Assembly: GCA_013396635.1 (NCBI GenBank)
Contig: WBMW01000471.1
Span: 622,765 to 686,764 of the forward strand
Direction: 5' to 3'
Source of the DNA: Penelope pileata
Lineage: Eukaryota; Chordata; Aves; Galliformes; Cracidae
DNA length: 64,000 nt
How positions within the stretch are numbered: position 1 is the stretch's first letter; the number at the start of each line of letters is the position of its first letter. The translations under genes and the position numbers were made by a program. This document shows positions 1 through 9,673 of this stretch, piece after piece. Below the pieces are notes generated by a model. The model had not been told where the DNA came from, did no database searches, and saw only the letters and a list, made by a program, of their open reading frames with translations.

Positions 1-1009
1 TCCTGAATCATTTACCCTTTCCTCTGATCAGTCTACTTTGGTCTGAGCTTGAGAAGATATTCTGTTTAGTTGGTGTTTTATCAGAAACACTTGGTGCTGT
101 GCTACCGGTCCACTTTGGCATTACCACTCGTAACTGGGTTTGTTAGAATTTGTGTGTAAGCCTGTTTTTAAGTAGGAAATCAGGCAGAAGCAAGCCTCCC
201 ATTCCATCCAGACACAGCTTTCAGAGGTCTCCAGTTTAAATTTCAGCCATTTCTAATTAAGAACTCATCAAACCTCATAAAACCTACAGGATTTCTAAGG
301 ATCTCTTATTAACAGCAACACTTGGGGGAAAAAATATACTTAACTTTGACTTATTTTACTGTGTGTACTTGTGTCATCATCTTCCTTTTCTTTCTTTGAC
401 ATCTGTGGAGAAAATGTATTGGGATGTGATTTTGTCAGGTGAGAAATTATCTATTCAGCATATTAGCATTTAAATTTACTTTTCAAAATGCTTTTGGTCA
501 TCAGCTCACGCACAGATGCACAAACCTGCACACGTGGTCTGGAGTATACCAGCCACGTGATAAACTTTCCTAAAGGAAAGCAGAAGCTTTTGCACATTTA
601 TTTATATTATTTAGACTTACTGTTAATTTCCAAGGGAATGCTGTCTTTTTTTAATGACCTCTGAGCTACTTTTGAAGCCAAAAATTACACATCAGCTCGT
701 GCTCATGGTATCTGAGTTTCTAGATAATACAGATCCTGCTCTTGCTTTACTCTACCCCCCATAAATCAGTCTCTGAATCAAAACGCCTTAAAAACAAAAA
801 TGCAAACATAAAAACAACAAATGATAGGATAGTCTGTTACTTAAAAAGGAATGAGCGGAAATAACAAATGATACAGGGAATGAAGTGTTCAGTGCCTTTT
901 TTTGGTTGCTTCTCCAGAAAACGGTTGATTGTGATTGTATAACAATGCAGTAAGTTTTAACAGGGGGATCATCTAAAATAGCAAAAGACTACGCTGGCTA
1001 AAATGTAGA
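1..1009. other. Unique non-coding stretch, no gene seen
   Basis: AT-leaning sequence with no reading frame of note and no recognisable repeat. The only compact feature is a pair of CACGTG E-boxes at 531-536 and 554-559. Confidence 0.6.
531..559. promoter_or_regulatory. Paired CACGTG E-boxes
   Basis: Two perfect palindromic CACGTG hexamers lie at 531-536 and 554-559, 23 bp start to start. CACGTG is the site for bHLH-ZIP factors (USF, MYC/MAX, MITF/TFE) and for CLOCK/BMAL1. The sites are seen directly; any function is inference. The context is otherwise plain AT-rich DNA, so this may be chance. Confidence 0.3.
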
Positions 1010-2545
1010 TAATTTAGATGTTCAGCAATTCAGCAGGGTCTGATGAAATCTGCCCTGGAGTACTTTGGGATCTAGCTGAAACAATCCCAGAGTGATTAGA
1101 GATTATCTTTCAGAGTTCACAGATGACCAAGGTAGAGTCAGAGGCCCGGGGAAGGGTAAACATGGAGCCTATTTTTAAATAGGGGGAAATGAGAACCAGG
1201 GGGATTATGGAACAGTAAAACCTACTTCAATACCCCAAAAGTTTCTAGAATGAGCTGTTACAAGCACTCAGAGAATAAGAAGTTAATAAGAAACAGCAAA
1301 TATGGATTTGTCAAGAGCAAATCATGTCAAAGCAGTACAATTTCTTTGCAGGATAGATGGACTAGTAAATAAAAACCAAGAAGTAGATACGTGTGTTGGT
1401 TTTTAGTATGGCTTTGTATCCTGTCATTTGTGGTGTACTCACAGTTGACGAAGTAGGGAAACGTGCTCTATTTCAGATTGCTGCAACGTGGGTGTAGGAC
1501 TAGCTGTAAATTAAGACTCAAAAAGTAAATAGGGACAGTTTCCTGCCAAGGTGGGAGGGGACATCAAATGGGGTCCCTCTAGGGTCTGCCCAGGGCTGGG
1601 AAGTGCTCAGTACTTCAGTGGCTGACTTGGAGGATGATAGAAAGTGCACGCTAATAGAACTAGCCGAGGTCGTGTTGAGTGGGATTGCAGCATTGTGGAA
1701 ACGAGAAACAGAATTCACATGATTTTAATACCTGGTTATTTGAAATTAGCAGCCTGAAATGCCAGAAAAAAAGAAAAAGAAAAAAAAAGAAAAAAAAAAG
1801 CACAAATCTTAGTGGTTGATGAAAATAAATGCAAGTACAGAACAGAATGCAAAACAGAAAATACTTTGCAAGGGAAGCAGTACTTACAAATTAAGACAAT
1901 TAAGGTTACAGGGCCTGGAAGATCATAAACTGGATATGATAGAAAGCCATAAAACTGCATCAGAAAAGACAGCTCACGATATGGAGAGCTTTAGTGAGAC
2001 TTGTGGTAAAAGATGAGGGGTGAACTTTGTTTTTCAGGCAACCTTCGTACAGCCCTGGCTGCATTCTGCTTTGGTTGTGCAGTTTAAGAAAAATCTTGAC
2101 AAATTGGAGGGAGACTAAAGGAGAGCCATAGGAATGATAAGAGGTTTGGAAAATGCAACCTTTGAGGGAAGATTGAAAGAATTGGATTTGTTTAGTCTAC
2201 AGAAGGGAAGACTGACGGGATGCGATAACATTCCTCCAATATGTAAAACATTGCTAGAAAGAGAATGGTGATGAATTGTTCTTCATAGCAGGAATGAGTA
2301 GGAGAAAAATAATTGGCGTAGTTTTCAGCAGAAAAGATTACGTTAAGATACTCAGAAAAGCTTTCTAGCTTCAAGGATAGTTCACCGCCAAAAGAAGCTG
2401 TGTGAGAAGGTTACTGGATGTGCTTCTCTGGAAGTCTTTCAAAAACATTGGTCATCTGTGAGGGACCGTCTGGGAGCACTTTGTATTGCTCCGCACGAGG
2501 GAATAGGCCAGGCTGCAGCTCTGGGTGTTTTCTGGCCCTTATAGC
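1010..2545 (+). mobile_element. Ancient CR1-type LINE, heavily decayed
   Basis: About 1.5 kb follows, in order, the layout I know from old amniote CR1 (CR1/L3 clade) elements. It starts with a reverse-transcriptase block: a 'ggtctgatg' segment near 1037, an 'agctgaaacaatc' segment near 1072, then ATGGATTTGTCAAGAGCAAATCATG-like text at 1301-1326. Next come an 'aaatggggtccct' segment near 1567, a 'cttgacaaattggaggga' segment near 2095, 'aatgataagaggtttggaaaat' text near 2132, and the 3' region to about 2540. The frame is broken throughout, so no product is possible. An A-rich insertion (1764-1799) interrupts it. The divergence suggests a much older copy than the CR1 pieces at 3.8, 18 and 24 kb. 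Subfamily cannot be set by eye, and both ends are approximate. Confidence 0.8.
1764..1799. repeat. A-rich simple tract inside old CR1
   Basis: Runs of A broken by single G residues (A-G low complexity) over about 36 bp. It sits inside the decayed LINE and is probably a later expansion, not a 3' tail, because CR1 sequence continues on both sides and CR1 elements do not end in poly(A). Confidence 0.8.
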
Positions 2546-3824
2546 TTAGTTTGTAATGGTAAGTGCGTTTAAAGATAAGGCTGAGTAAAATATAAGGAAC
2601 TGGCAAATGGATGAGTGTTGGTAGTTTACTGGCTCTGTTTTTCAGAGAGATTAGGCTGTAGAAGCATCTAAATTCTTACAATCATGAAAGATTTTATTCA
2701 TCCAACACTCATGCAAGGTTTACAGTAGGTGAGGAATGAAGTAGATGAAGTTCCATCGTGGCTATTCTAGATGATGTGTACATCGAAACCTGCAGGCCAA
2801 GTGCCTGTTCGGCTGAAATACCCTTAGTGTTCTGGGAGAGGCACAGTGCCCATCTCATCTGTGGTTATTTGGACAACAGACAATTGGGAGTAATGGTTCC
2901 GTATGATCCATGTGGGCCAACATCATAAAATTGAAAGAATTACTTTTGGAGCAGCCCTCATAGTTCTTTACCTTTGTTTTCCTTTTCTTCCTCATTAGGC
3001 GGTGATTAGTGATAAATGCACTTAAGTTTTTAAACAGCTCGGTTTATTTACAGACTGTGGGATAACTGTGACCAAATGAAGTGGTGTGTAGTACACAGGC
3101 AGGCTTCAGTTTCCAGCCTCACCCCTAGCAGGTGAATGCTGCTTCCTGCAACCAAACTTTCTCTTTTTGGTGACTTCTTGATACAAAGGTCCATAGAGGT
3201 TAGGATTGTCAAAGCACCCTAAGTACTTACAGCTTCCTGAGGCTGATGAACACGTCATTGCTGAAACTAGGGATAATTTGGGATGTACTTCCTTTTCCCC
3301 TGTTTCCATCTAGATTGCATTTGGAGGGACATAAATATTATCATCTGCTGTTTGCTTTTAATTCATGGCTGCAGAGATGGGTAGCGTAACAGCGGTTGTA
3401 GCATGCAGGTTTTGCGTAAATGGAAGTGGCCTTTGTAAAGGCCAAATACGTAAAAGCAGCTGCATTTGAAATTTCAGGATGTAAAAACAAACAAACAAAA
3501 ACGCCAAACATTTCTGCTCTTTCACCCTGGAATGCCTTCTTGGTGTTTCCTCAGGGCCAGACTCCATGGGAAGGCTCTGCCAGGTTCCTCTGCAGCTCCT
3601 CTAAAGCCCAGCGTGCTCAGTTCCTGCAAACCCAGGCACAGCAGGGCTGCGATTGTAACCCAGTGCCCACAGTCATTTTGGAACAGCAGTGTGAGGTGTG
3701 CTTGATACCTGCATATTGGAAGTTAAGTCATTTTGCTAGCAGTCACCCTGACATGAAACAGAGAAGTGGAGGTGAGCAGCTGTCCTGCGCTCACAGCACC
3801 TTTGCACGATGTTGCTTTGTGTGG
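2546..3824. other. Unique non-coding stretch, no gene seen
   Basis: No convincing repeat, RNA or coding signal. The open frame on the plus strand from 3420 runs into the CR1 tail and has no domain, so it is taken as chance. A short CAAA-type run lies near 3486-3500. Confidence 0.55.
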
Positions 3825-4104
3825 CTGGGCAGCAGGAAGCCATCGTTTGGGATGAGAGAGGATGGCCTCAGGTTGCACCAGAGGAGGTTCAGGTTGGATC
3901 TTAGGAGAAATTTCTTTCCAGAAAGAGTGGTGATGCACTGGATCAGCTTCCCAGGGAGTGATGGAGTCGCCATCCCTGCAGATGTTGCAGAAGTGTGGAG
4001 ATGTGGCACTGAGGGACATGGTCAGTGGATGTGGTGGGATGGACTGGGGTTGGACGTAGTGATCTTAGAGGGCTTTGCCAAACTTCACGGTTCTATGATC
4101 ATCC
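3825..4104 (+). mobile_element. CR1 LINE 3' end, 5'-truncated
   Basis: The last ~280 bp of an avian CR1 element. Seen directly: 'gaggatggcctcaggttgc' (3859), 'ttaggagaaatttctttcc' (3901), 'agatgtggcactgagggaca' (3999), 'gtgatcttagagggcttt' (4059) and the terminal 'ggttctatgatcat' (4089). These match the CR1 3' consensus in order and orientation. Severe 5' truncation is normal for CR1. Moderate divergence from consensus (for example 'atgttgcagaag' in place of the usual 'gtgttcaagaac') makes it older than the copy at 18 kb. Confidence 0.92.
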
Positions 4105-6005
4105 TAACATGGAGAACCAGGCTTTCCTGTTGGGAAGGGCATTGCCCCGTGCTTGGCACTGTGGCTGCCATGTCTCATGGTGTGGGCAGGTAGCTGAGCA
4201 TCAACCACACGACAGTGCTGGCTGCCCCCGTGCCTGACCCTCGTGCAGGCGGACCGGAGTGAGCCAGACCAGACCATTTCCAGCTGCACCAACTGCTTCC
4301 CAAATTCCAGCCTTAAACCTGGGACCAAACAAAGAGATATCCAGAAGGCTTCTTGTTTGTGTGTGTGTGTTGCACAGCTGCATCATCCCGGAATAAACTG
4401 CCCTAGCTGGAGACACAGCCTGCATGGACCAAGGAGCATGCGGCCGGCCCCTCCAAAATCCCACCTTCACGCTTTGCTGAACAGAACAGGTTAAAAGCCA
4501 AAGCTGTGTGATATTTTCCCACAGCAAGTAGACTTCTTTTCTGATGAAGGCAACAGGCGAGATGTTCCCCCTCCCCACACACACCTTTTTTTCCCCTCGC
4601 TGATCCCTTCTTGTCACCCCTCCGCTGCACACACACCATTTCTGCTGTGCTACACGCTACGAGTGGGGGAGATTTCTTGAACCAGGGGCCTCCTGCTTAA
4701 TGCACTGAGGACTCAGCCAGGCCAAAAATGCCTGTAGCATATGGGGAAGGAAAGGGCCAGCAGTGAGCAAGCTTGGACAGATGTGCTAGAGAGGGAGCGT
4801 GGTGCTGGTGGGGGTGGAGAACGCGCTCCCCCTGAGCTCTCCCCCCAGCCGTGTCGGAGGGAGGCCAGTCAGGAAGAGCGGACCCTTTTTAGGACCCCAA
4901 CAGTTAGGGAGAGCCCCCGAGGCATTTTTGGCCGGGAGGTTGCGCGCACACACGCGCAGACACACACGGAACAGTTCAGCAGCAGTCCAATCCCAAGTGA
5001 CATGGAGCTTTTTCTTAATTCAGAGCATATTTCAGGCTTCGGTTTAAGGGAAGAAAAAATAAAAAAACAACAAACCAAGCAACCCATAAACCATAAAGAA
5101 TCTATTGAAACAATTGTAAGGAGAAAAAATAGAATGTGGCTGCAGCCGAAGCTGTTAGGGAGATGCAGGGGGGAGATGAAAAATAAAAGAAACAATTACC
5201 GTTTTCCCTTCAGACCTCAGATCAGCCTGGCAAATCGCAGACCTGCATGGGCTGCTTTCCAAAACACCGGAGGTGTCTGCTCAGCAAACACTGCTGTCCT
5301 CGGGTGAGATCCTGGCCGAGCGGGGCTGCGCCGTGGATTCGGCTCTGCACATTCGTTTTCCTGTGCATGGCAGCATCTCTCATGTTTCTCAGTGTTGTTT
5401 TTCAAGTAGAAGTTTAAAGCCACATGCTCAGCACTCTGTCATTGTGTCCATCCTTGATGAGCACCCTCAGTTGGGGATCTCGAGGCACATTTGGAGCAAG
5501 AGGCTCCCAGGCTTTCCCGTGAGCTGAGGCCATCTGATGAGATCTTGCTAAATGCAGAACCAGACTCTGCAAAGTGTTCAGGTGATGCTCAAAGGGAGCC
5601 TGGCAGGGCTGGAAATGGAGTCCAGCTAGCCCCAACCCTCCTGCATCAATCCTCTCTGCGGTGTGGTCTTTCCTTGCTGTATTCCCTCAGTTCTGGGCAC
5701 TGTTAGCAGGGAGCAGCTGCACATCCAGGCGCTGGCACCCCTCACAGGGAGCAGCTGAGTTGGTCCCTGCCCCAGATCCCTTCCACTCTCTCCTCACAGG
5801 GACAATTTTCCTCTAAAGGCAGTTTAGATCCATGAAGCTCTTAGCACAGCTCGTTCACTGCTGCCCAGGCCCTCAGTGCAGGATGTGTCTCCTCAGCATC
5901 TGTTTTTTTTGACCAAATTGCCTCCATTTCTACATGGGCCCACAGCTGATATAAAATGATGAGAAAATGTGACCATTTTTGTTGGTTGGGTGTTTTGATT
6001 GTTGC
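4105..6005. other. Moderately GC-rich non-coding stretch
   Basis: No recognisable gene. It holds a short TG run (about 4358-4370) and an alternating purine-pyrimidine tract at 4941-4958. Several open frames on both strands overlap one another and have low-complexity composition, with no domain. Confidence 0.5.
4941..4966. repeat. CG/CA alternating tract, Z-DNA prone
   Basis: TGCGCGCACACACGCGCA (4941-4958) alternates pyrimidine and purine without a break for 18 nt, and a CA-rich run follows. Its ends (TGCGCG and CGCGCA) are reverse complements around a 6-nt centre, so it can also form a short hairpin. Such tracts are known to adopt Z-DNA under negative supercoiling. Confidence 0.6.
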
Positions 6006-6008
6006 TTT

Positions 6009-6071
<63 letters not shown>

Positions 6072-6169
6072 GTCTGTCTGTCTGTCTGTCTGTCTTTCTG
6101 TCTTTCTGTCTTTCTTTCTGTCTTTCTTTCTGTCTTTCTGTCTTTCTTTCTTTCTGTCTTTCTTTCTGC
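6006..6169. repeat. Compound CTTT / CTGT microsatellite
   Basis: About 65 bp of nearly pure TTTC tetranucleotides (6006-6070) is followed by a block of TGTC units (6071-6093). A mixed section then alternates CTTT and CTGT units to 6169. Unit length is four throughout, with period-shared phase, as expected if CTGT arose by a T-to-G change inside a CTTT array and then spread by slippage. The open frames here (runs of Phe/Leu/Ser, or Lys/Arg/Glu on the other strand) are by-products of the repeat and not genes. The tract is likely length-polymorphic. Confidence 0.98.
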
Positions 6170-9100
6170 CTGCTGTTCATCTGTTCATTTTGAAATTCTG
6201 CTGTATTTTACTTGGTCATACCCAGGCAGTTATGAAGTTACAGAAATTACTCCCAACTTACCCCAGTGCAGAGATGAAAAAGGAGGTGAGGGGGGGGGTC
6301 TCACAAGAGGGGTCTTTGGCATCAGACCAACAAGAGCAATCAGCATTCAGGAATAAGATGCATCTACACCATAGGAGGCAACATCTGCTCCTAGGGCAGA
6401 GTGTTCTCTTGCCTGGGGGTCATGTTAGTGCTGCTTCCACAGGTGGCATTGGGTATCTCAGATTTTAGGTCATTTTTTTTTTGTCAAGCAGGTCAAGAAC
6501 AAAGGAAGCAGGCAATGAAAGCTGGGTTTTAGGGGGACTCGAGTGCCTGAGAAATTCATCACCCTGTTTTTAAATGGTACTGAAGCACTTTAAGGGTCTG
6601 TGTAAGTGATTCCTCCACTGCTGTCTGGGCACTAGTTTGAATTCAAATCAATGAAAGCTCAAGAGGAACTGAGTGTCTGGGAGCAGGTCTGCTACTGAGG
6701 GCTCGAAAGGGAGGCTGGAGGAAAGTCTGTGTGCCTTTGACAGTGAAGCAGTGTGCTGTCACCCAGCGTTAGTCCTCCCCTTACCCCTACAGCTCCGCTC
6801 TGAGTCGTTCCTCAGGTGTTTCTCACCGTGTTCTTAATGGTTTGCTGTTCCAGCTCACTCAGAATTATCTGTAGGCAAATAGGGAGACTTAGCACTGAAA
6901 GCAGTAGCAGAGTTTCCCTGGCATTAGTGGCGGCCTTTTGGGACCTAGCGCTGACCATTTCATCTAAAATTAAGCACTGGGTCTGGTGGCTCTGGGTTAA
7001 GAAGCTTGATTCAGCTTGGTGCCGCCGGCGGCCGGGAGATGCCTGGCAGCCCAGAGGACTGGTCACTGAGGTCAAAAGGAGACAGTGTGACACTGCTGCC
7101 TTTTCCAGGGAATGAAGCAACCTCTACACAAGAAGTCATTTGCTGTGGGAGGCTCTCTAGGGAATTTGGAAAGCCAGAAAGCAGAACAGGAAGAAACCAA
7201 AGTGTAAGGGCAGGGAACCTCTTTTCCTTGTCCCTCTGGTATCATAGGATGAGTTATTTTCTATATTCTGCCCTTCCTCACACCTTTGGGCATTTTATGC
7301 TTCTTTGTATAATACTCTTTAGACCAAACCTGGGCTACCTGCTGGTCCCCATTGGTTAAGGTCTGCGTGGTGCTCACATCATTGTGCTGAACTCCGACAT
7401 GTCTTGCTCCAGCCCTGCCTTCTGCTCATGTGCAGAAATCCTGATAGCAGCGTGAGCAGAGCCGTGTGCTGAATCCATACACTGAACACCTGGGCATGTG
7501 CTGCAGGTAAAGGGGGGCAACACAGTGAGGAAAAGCAGATGAGGTTCCCAGCACCCTCACCCTGTGCCAAGGGAACATTGCTGTGCGGTGTGGCCATGCT
7601 TGCCCAAGGAGCAAAATGGGACATCCCCGTAACAGAGACCATATGGGAGGAACTGACACCTCTCCATCAGCATGAAGCTTGTGCTGCAGACCTCCAGGGT
7701 CTGGACCCTGGCATTTCAGTGGGAAGTTTCTCTTTGTGGCCTTGGCTGGCGCAGGTGGGGCGCAGCGCTCCCTACAAGAGCATCTCCTTGTGCACAGCCA
7801 AAGCTGCGTGGGCAGCTCCAGGCTTCCTGGCAAAATCCCTTGTGCAGTTCTATTTTGCTTTGCGACTGTTTCTTGTGTGGCATGAAGTTTTACTTTGTCT
7901 GAATGAGCTCTTTCCGTAAATGCATTTTTTCACCAATAGTGGATGACTTTGGTAAGCATGAGCCTATAGAGGTGCTGCAAAATGTTGTCTTTTCCTGAGC
8001 ACTCTTAATTTTCACCCATGGTCAGGGCAGGGAATAGTGAGGAGACCAAATAGGCCCAAAGGAGTTAAGGAAATACCAAAGGAGTCAAAACCCAATGCTG
8101 TAGCAGGTTAAGGGGGTGACTTTAGGGTCCTCTGGGTGTCCAGATACTGGGACATGCTGGTGAAATCAGAGAACTGTAAGTTCAAGTGAGTGTTTACAGG
8201 CTCCCAAATTCACTTAATTTATGACATGTTTAATATGTTTTTACAAATGTTTGCTGTACTCAAGTAGTGACGATGCTTTATTTGGTCAGTAAAATTCCAT
8301 CCTGCCTGCAGAACGCAAAGACCTGAATGTCACAAGGATGTTCTGTGTCTAAGGAAAAATATTCACTCTGACTTTAAACAGATATTCCAAATTCTTCTTT
8401 TTTTTTAATAGAAACTTAAACCTGTCACTGAAACCACTAACAGGAATTTCCAATTCTCACTAACATTAAGGGATATTTCTGGTTTTTCTGGTTTCCATTC
8501 TTTCTCTTTTCCTTTTATTTTTTTCACCCTCTTTCTTCAGCATAGCAAGATTGAAAATTAGTGCTGGCTTGTGGCCACGGCTGCATCTACGAGGCCATTT
8601 AAAGTTATTGCTCTCTGCTCCCTCTGGGCCAGTAGGAAGTTCAGCTGTGATCACGAGGAAAAAAAAAATCCAAATGCTTGAAATAATAATTAAAAAAATC
8701 AGAATATGTAGTTGACTTTATGCACTCGGAGTCGTGGGTGAAAAGGATTGCGAAAGCAGGCAGAAGGACCACAGCGTGCCTTTTTGTGCTGAGGTGCTCT
8801 GGTCAGGTCCATGCTCACAGCCAAGGGAGCGGCTGTGCTGGGTTTGGGCTCCTGGGCTCTGGCTGCTGGAGGTGTGCAGCAGGAACAGCCCTGATGGGCG
8901 CTCAGAGGGAGGGAGTGCTCCTAGCAGGTGGGATGGAACTTGGAGTTTGTAGCTTTGTCCATGTTCTTGTTCAGAATGTTGCAGATCATCTTGTGCAAGA
9001 CCTGACCTGAGTGGGGCTTTTGTTAGAGCAGCTTGGCTGGGGCTGGAGTTTGGAAGGGGGATGTGAGGTGGTTCATATAGGCCAGCATTTTAGCGAAAGA

Positions 9101-9650
9101 GTTTGCCTTGTTAGAAAGTATCCTGTTTGGGGGGATATTTGGGATATCACTTTCTGGCTGCCAACAGGGAACTGAAGGCAAGGTGCTGTACACACTCACA
9201 GTGACAGCCTCTGCATGGACAAGCTGGTGGCTTTTCAAGGTGCTGCGTGCTCACCTGAAAGCACCTGGCCCGGTGGGGCAGGGCTGAGATGAGCAGATCC
9301 TGGCTTATGCGGTGGGTGGGAGCTCCCAGCCCTCACTTACCTCCTGTGTTTCTTCGAGCTGGATGACCTGAGCCTGTGCCATCTGTCCTACCAGCCTTCT
9401 GCTCAGTGCACTAGCAGGAGCTTCTGGGTGACATCTGGGCTTGTTCCTGAGATCTGAGTGGGGTTTGTCTTTACAAGAAGAAGTTTTCAATGAGGAAGTA
9501 AAGGGAAACCATGAACACACTCACATTCAGCGAAAAGGTGAAGGAGGTTTCAGTCTGCGCCAAGAGGGAGGGTGATGTTTTGTCCCTCTCACAGCACCAA
9601 CTATGCAAAGCGTGTCCCAGACCCATGGAACAGGTGGGGTGGGGGCATGA
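6170..9650. other. Unique non-coding stretch, no gene seen
   Basis: No coding or RNA gene supported. It contains a G run near 6290, a 12-bp palindrome of alternating GCC/GGC at 7021-7032 and a DR3-like pair of nuclear-receptor half sites at 7060-7074. The rest is plain sequence. Confidence 0.5.
7060..7074 (+). promoter_or_regulatory. DR3-like nuclear receptor site
   Basis: TGGTCA (7060-7065), a 3-nt spacer, then AGGTCA (7069-7074). A direct repeat of RGKTCA spaced by three is the VDR/RXR type. The first half site has one mismatch. Seen as sequence only; a single match like this occurs often by chance. Confidence 0.25.
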
Positions 9651-9651
9651 T

Positions 9652-9673
9652 GAAACTGAAATGAAATGAGTCA
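9652..9673 (+). promoter_or_regulatory. IRF / AP-1 composite site (AICE-like)
   Basis: GAAACTGAAA (9652-9661) is a perfect GAAANNGAAA interferon-response core. One base later GAAA (9663-9666) abuts TGAGTCA (9667-9673), a perfect AP-1 site, giving GAAATGAGTCA. That join matches the AP-1-IRF composite element (AICE) known to recruit BATF/JUN with IRF4 or IRF8 in lymphoid and myeloid cells. Three GAAA repeats followed directly by AP-1 is unusual for plain sequence. No gene is visible nearby, so any target is unknown. Confidence 0.45.

Noticed and set aside
3420..4193. Plus-strand open frame of 257 codons, the longest in the window
   Set aside because: Its second half runs through a CR1 3' tail (3825-4104) that is not coding in this frame. 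The first half has no recognisable domain, and other frames are open alongside it.
5893..6468. Open frames rich in Phe/Leu/Ser (plus) or Lys/Arg/Glu (minus)
   Set aside because: They are translations of the CTTT/CTGT microsatellite.
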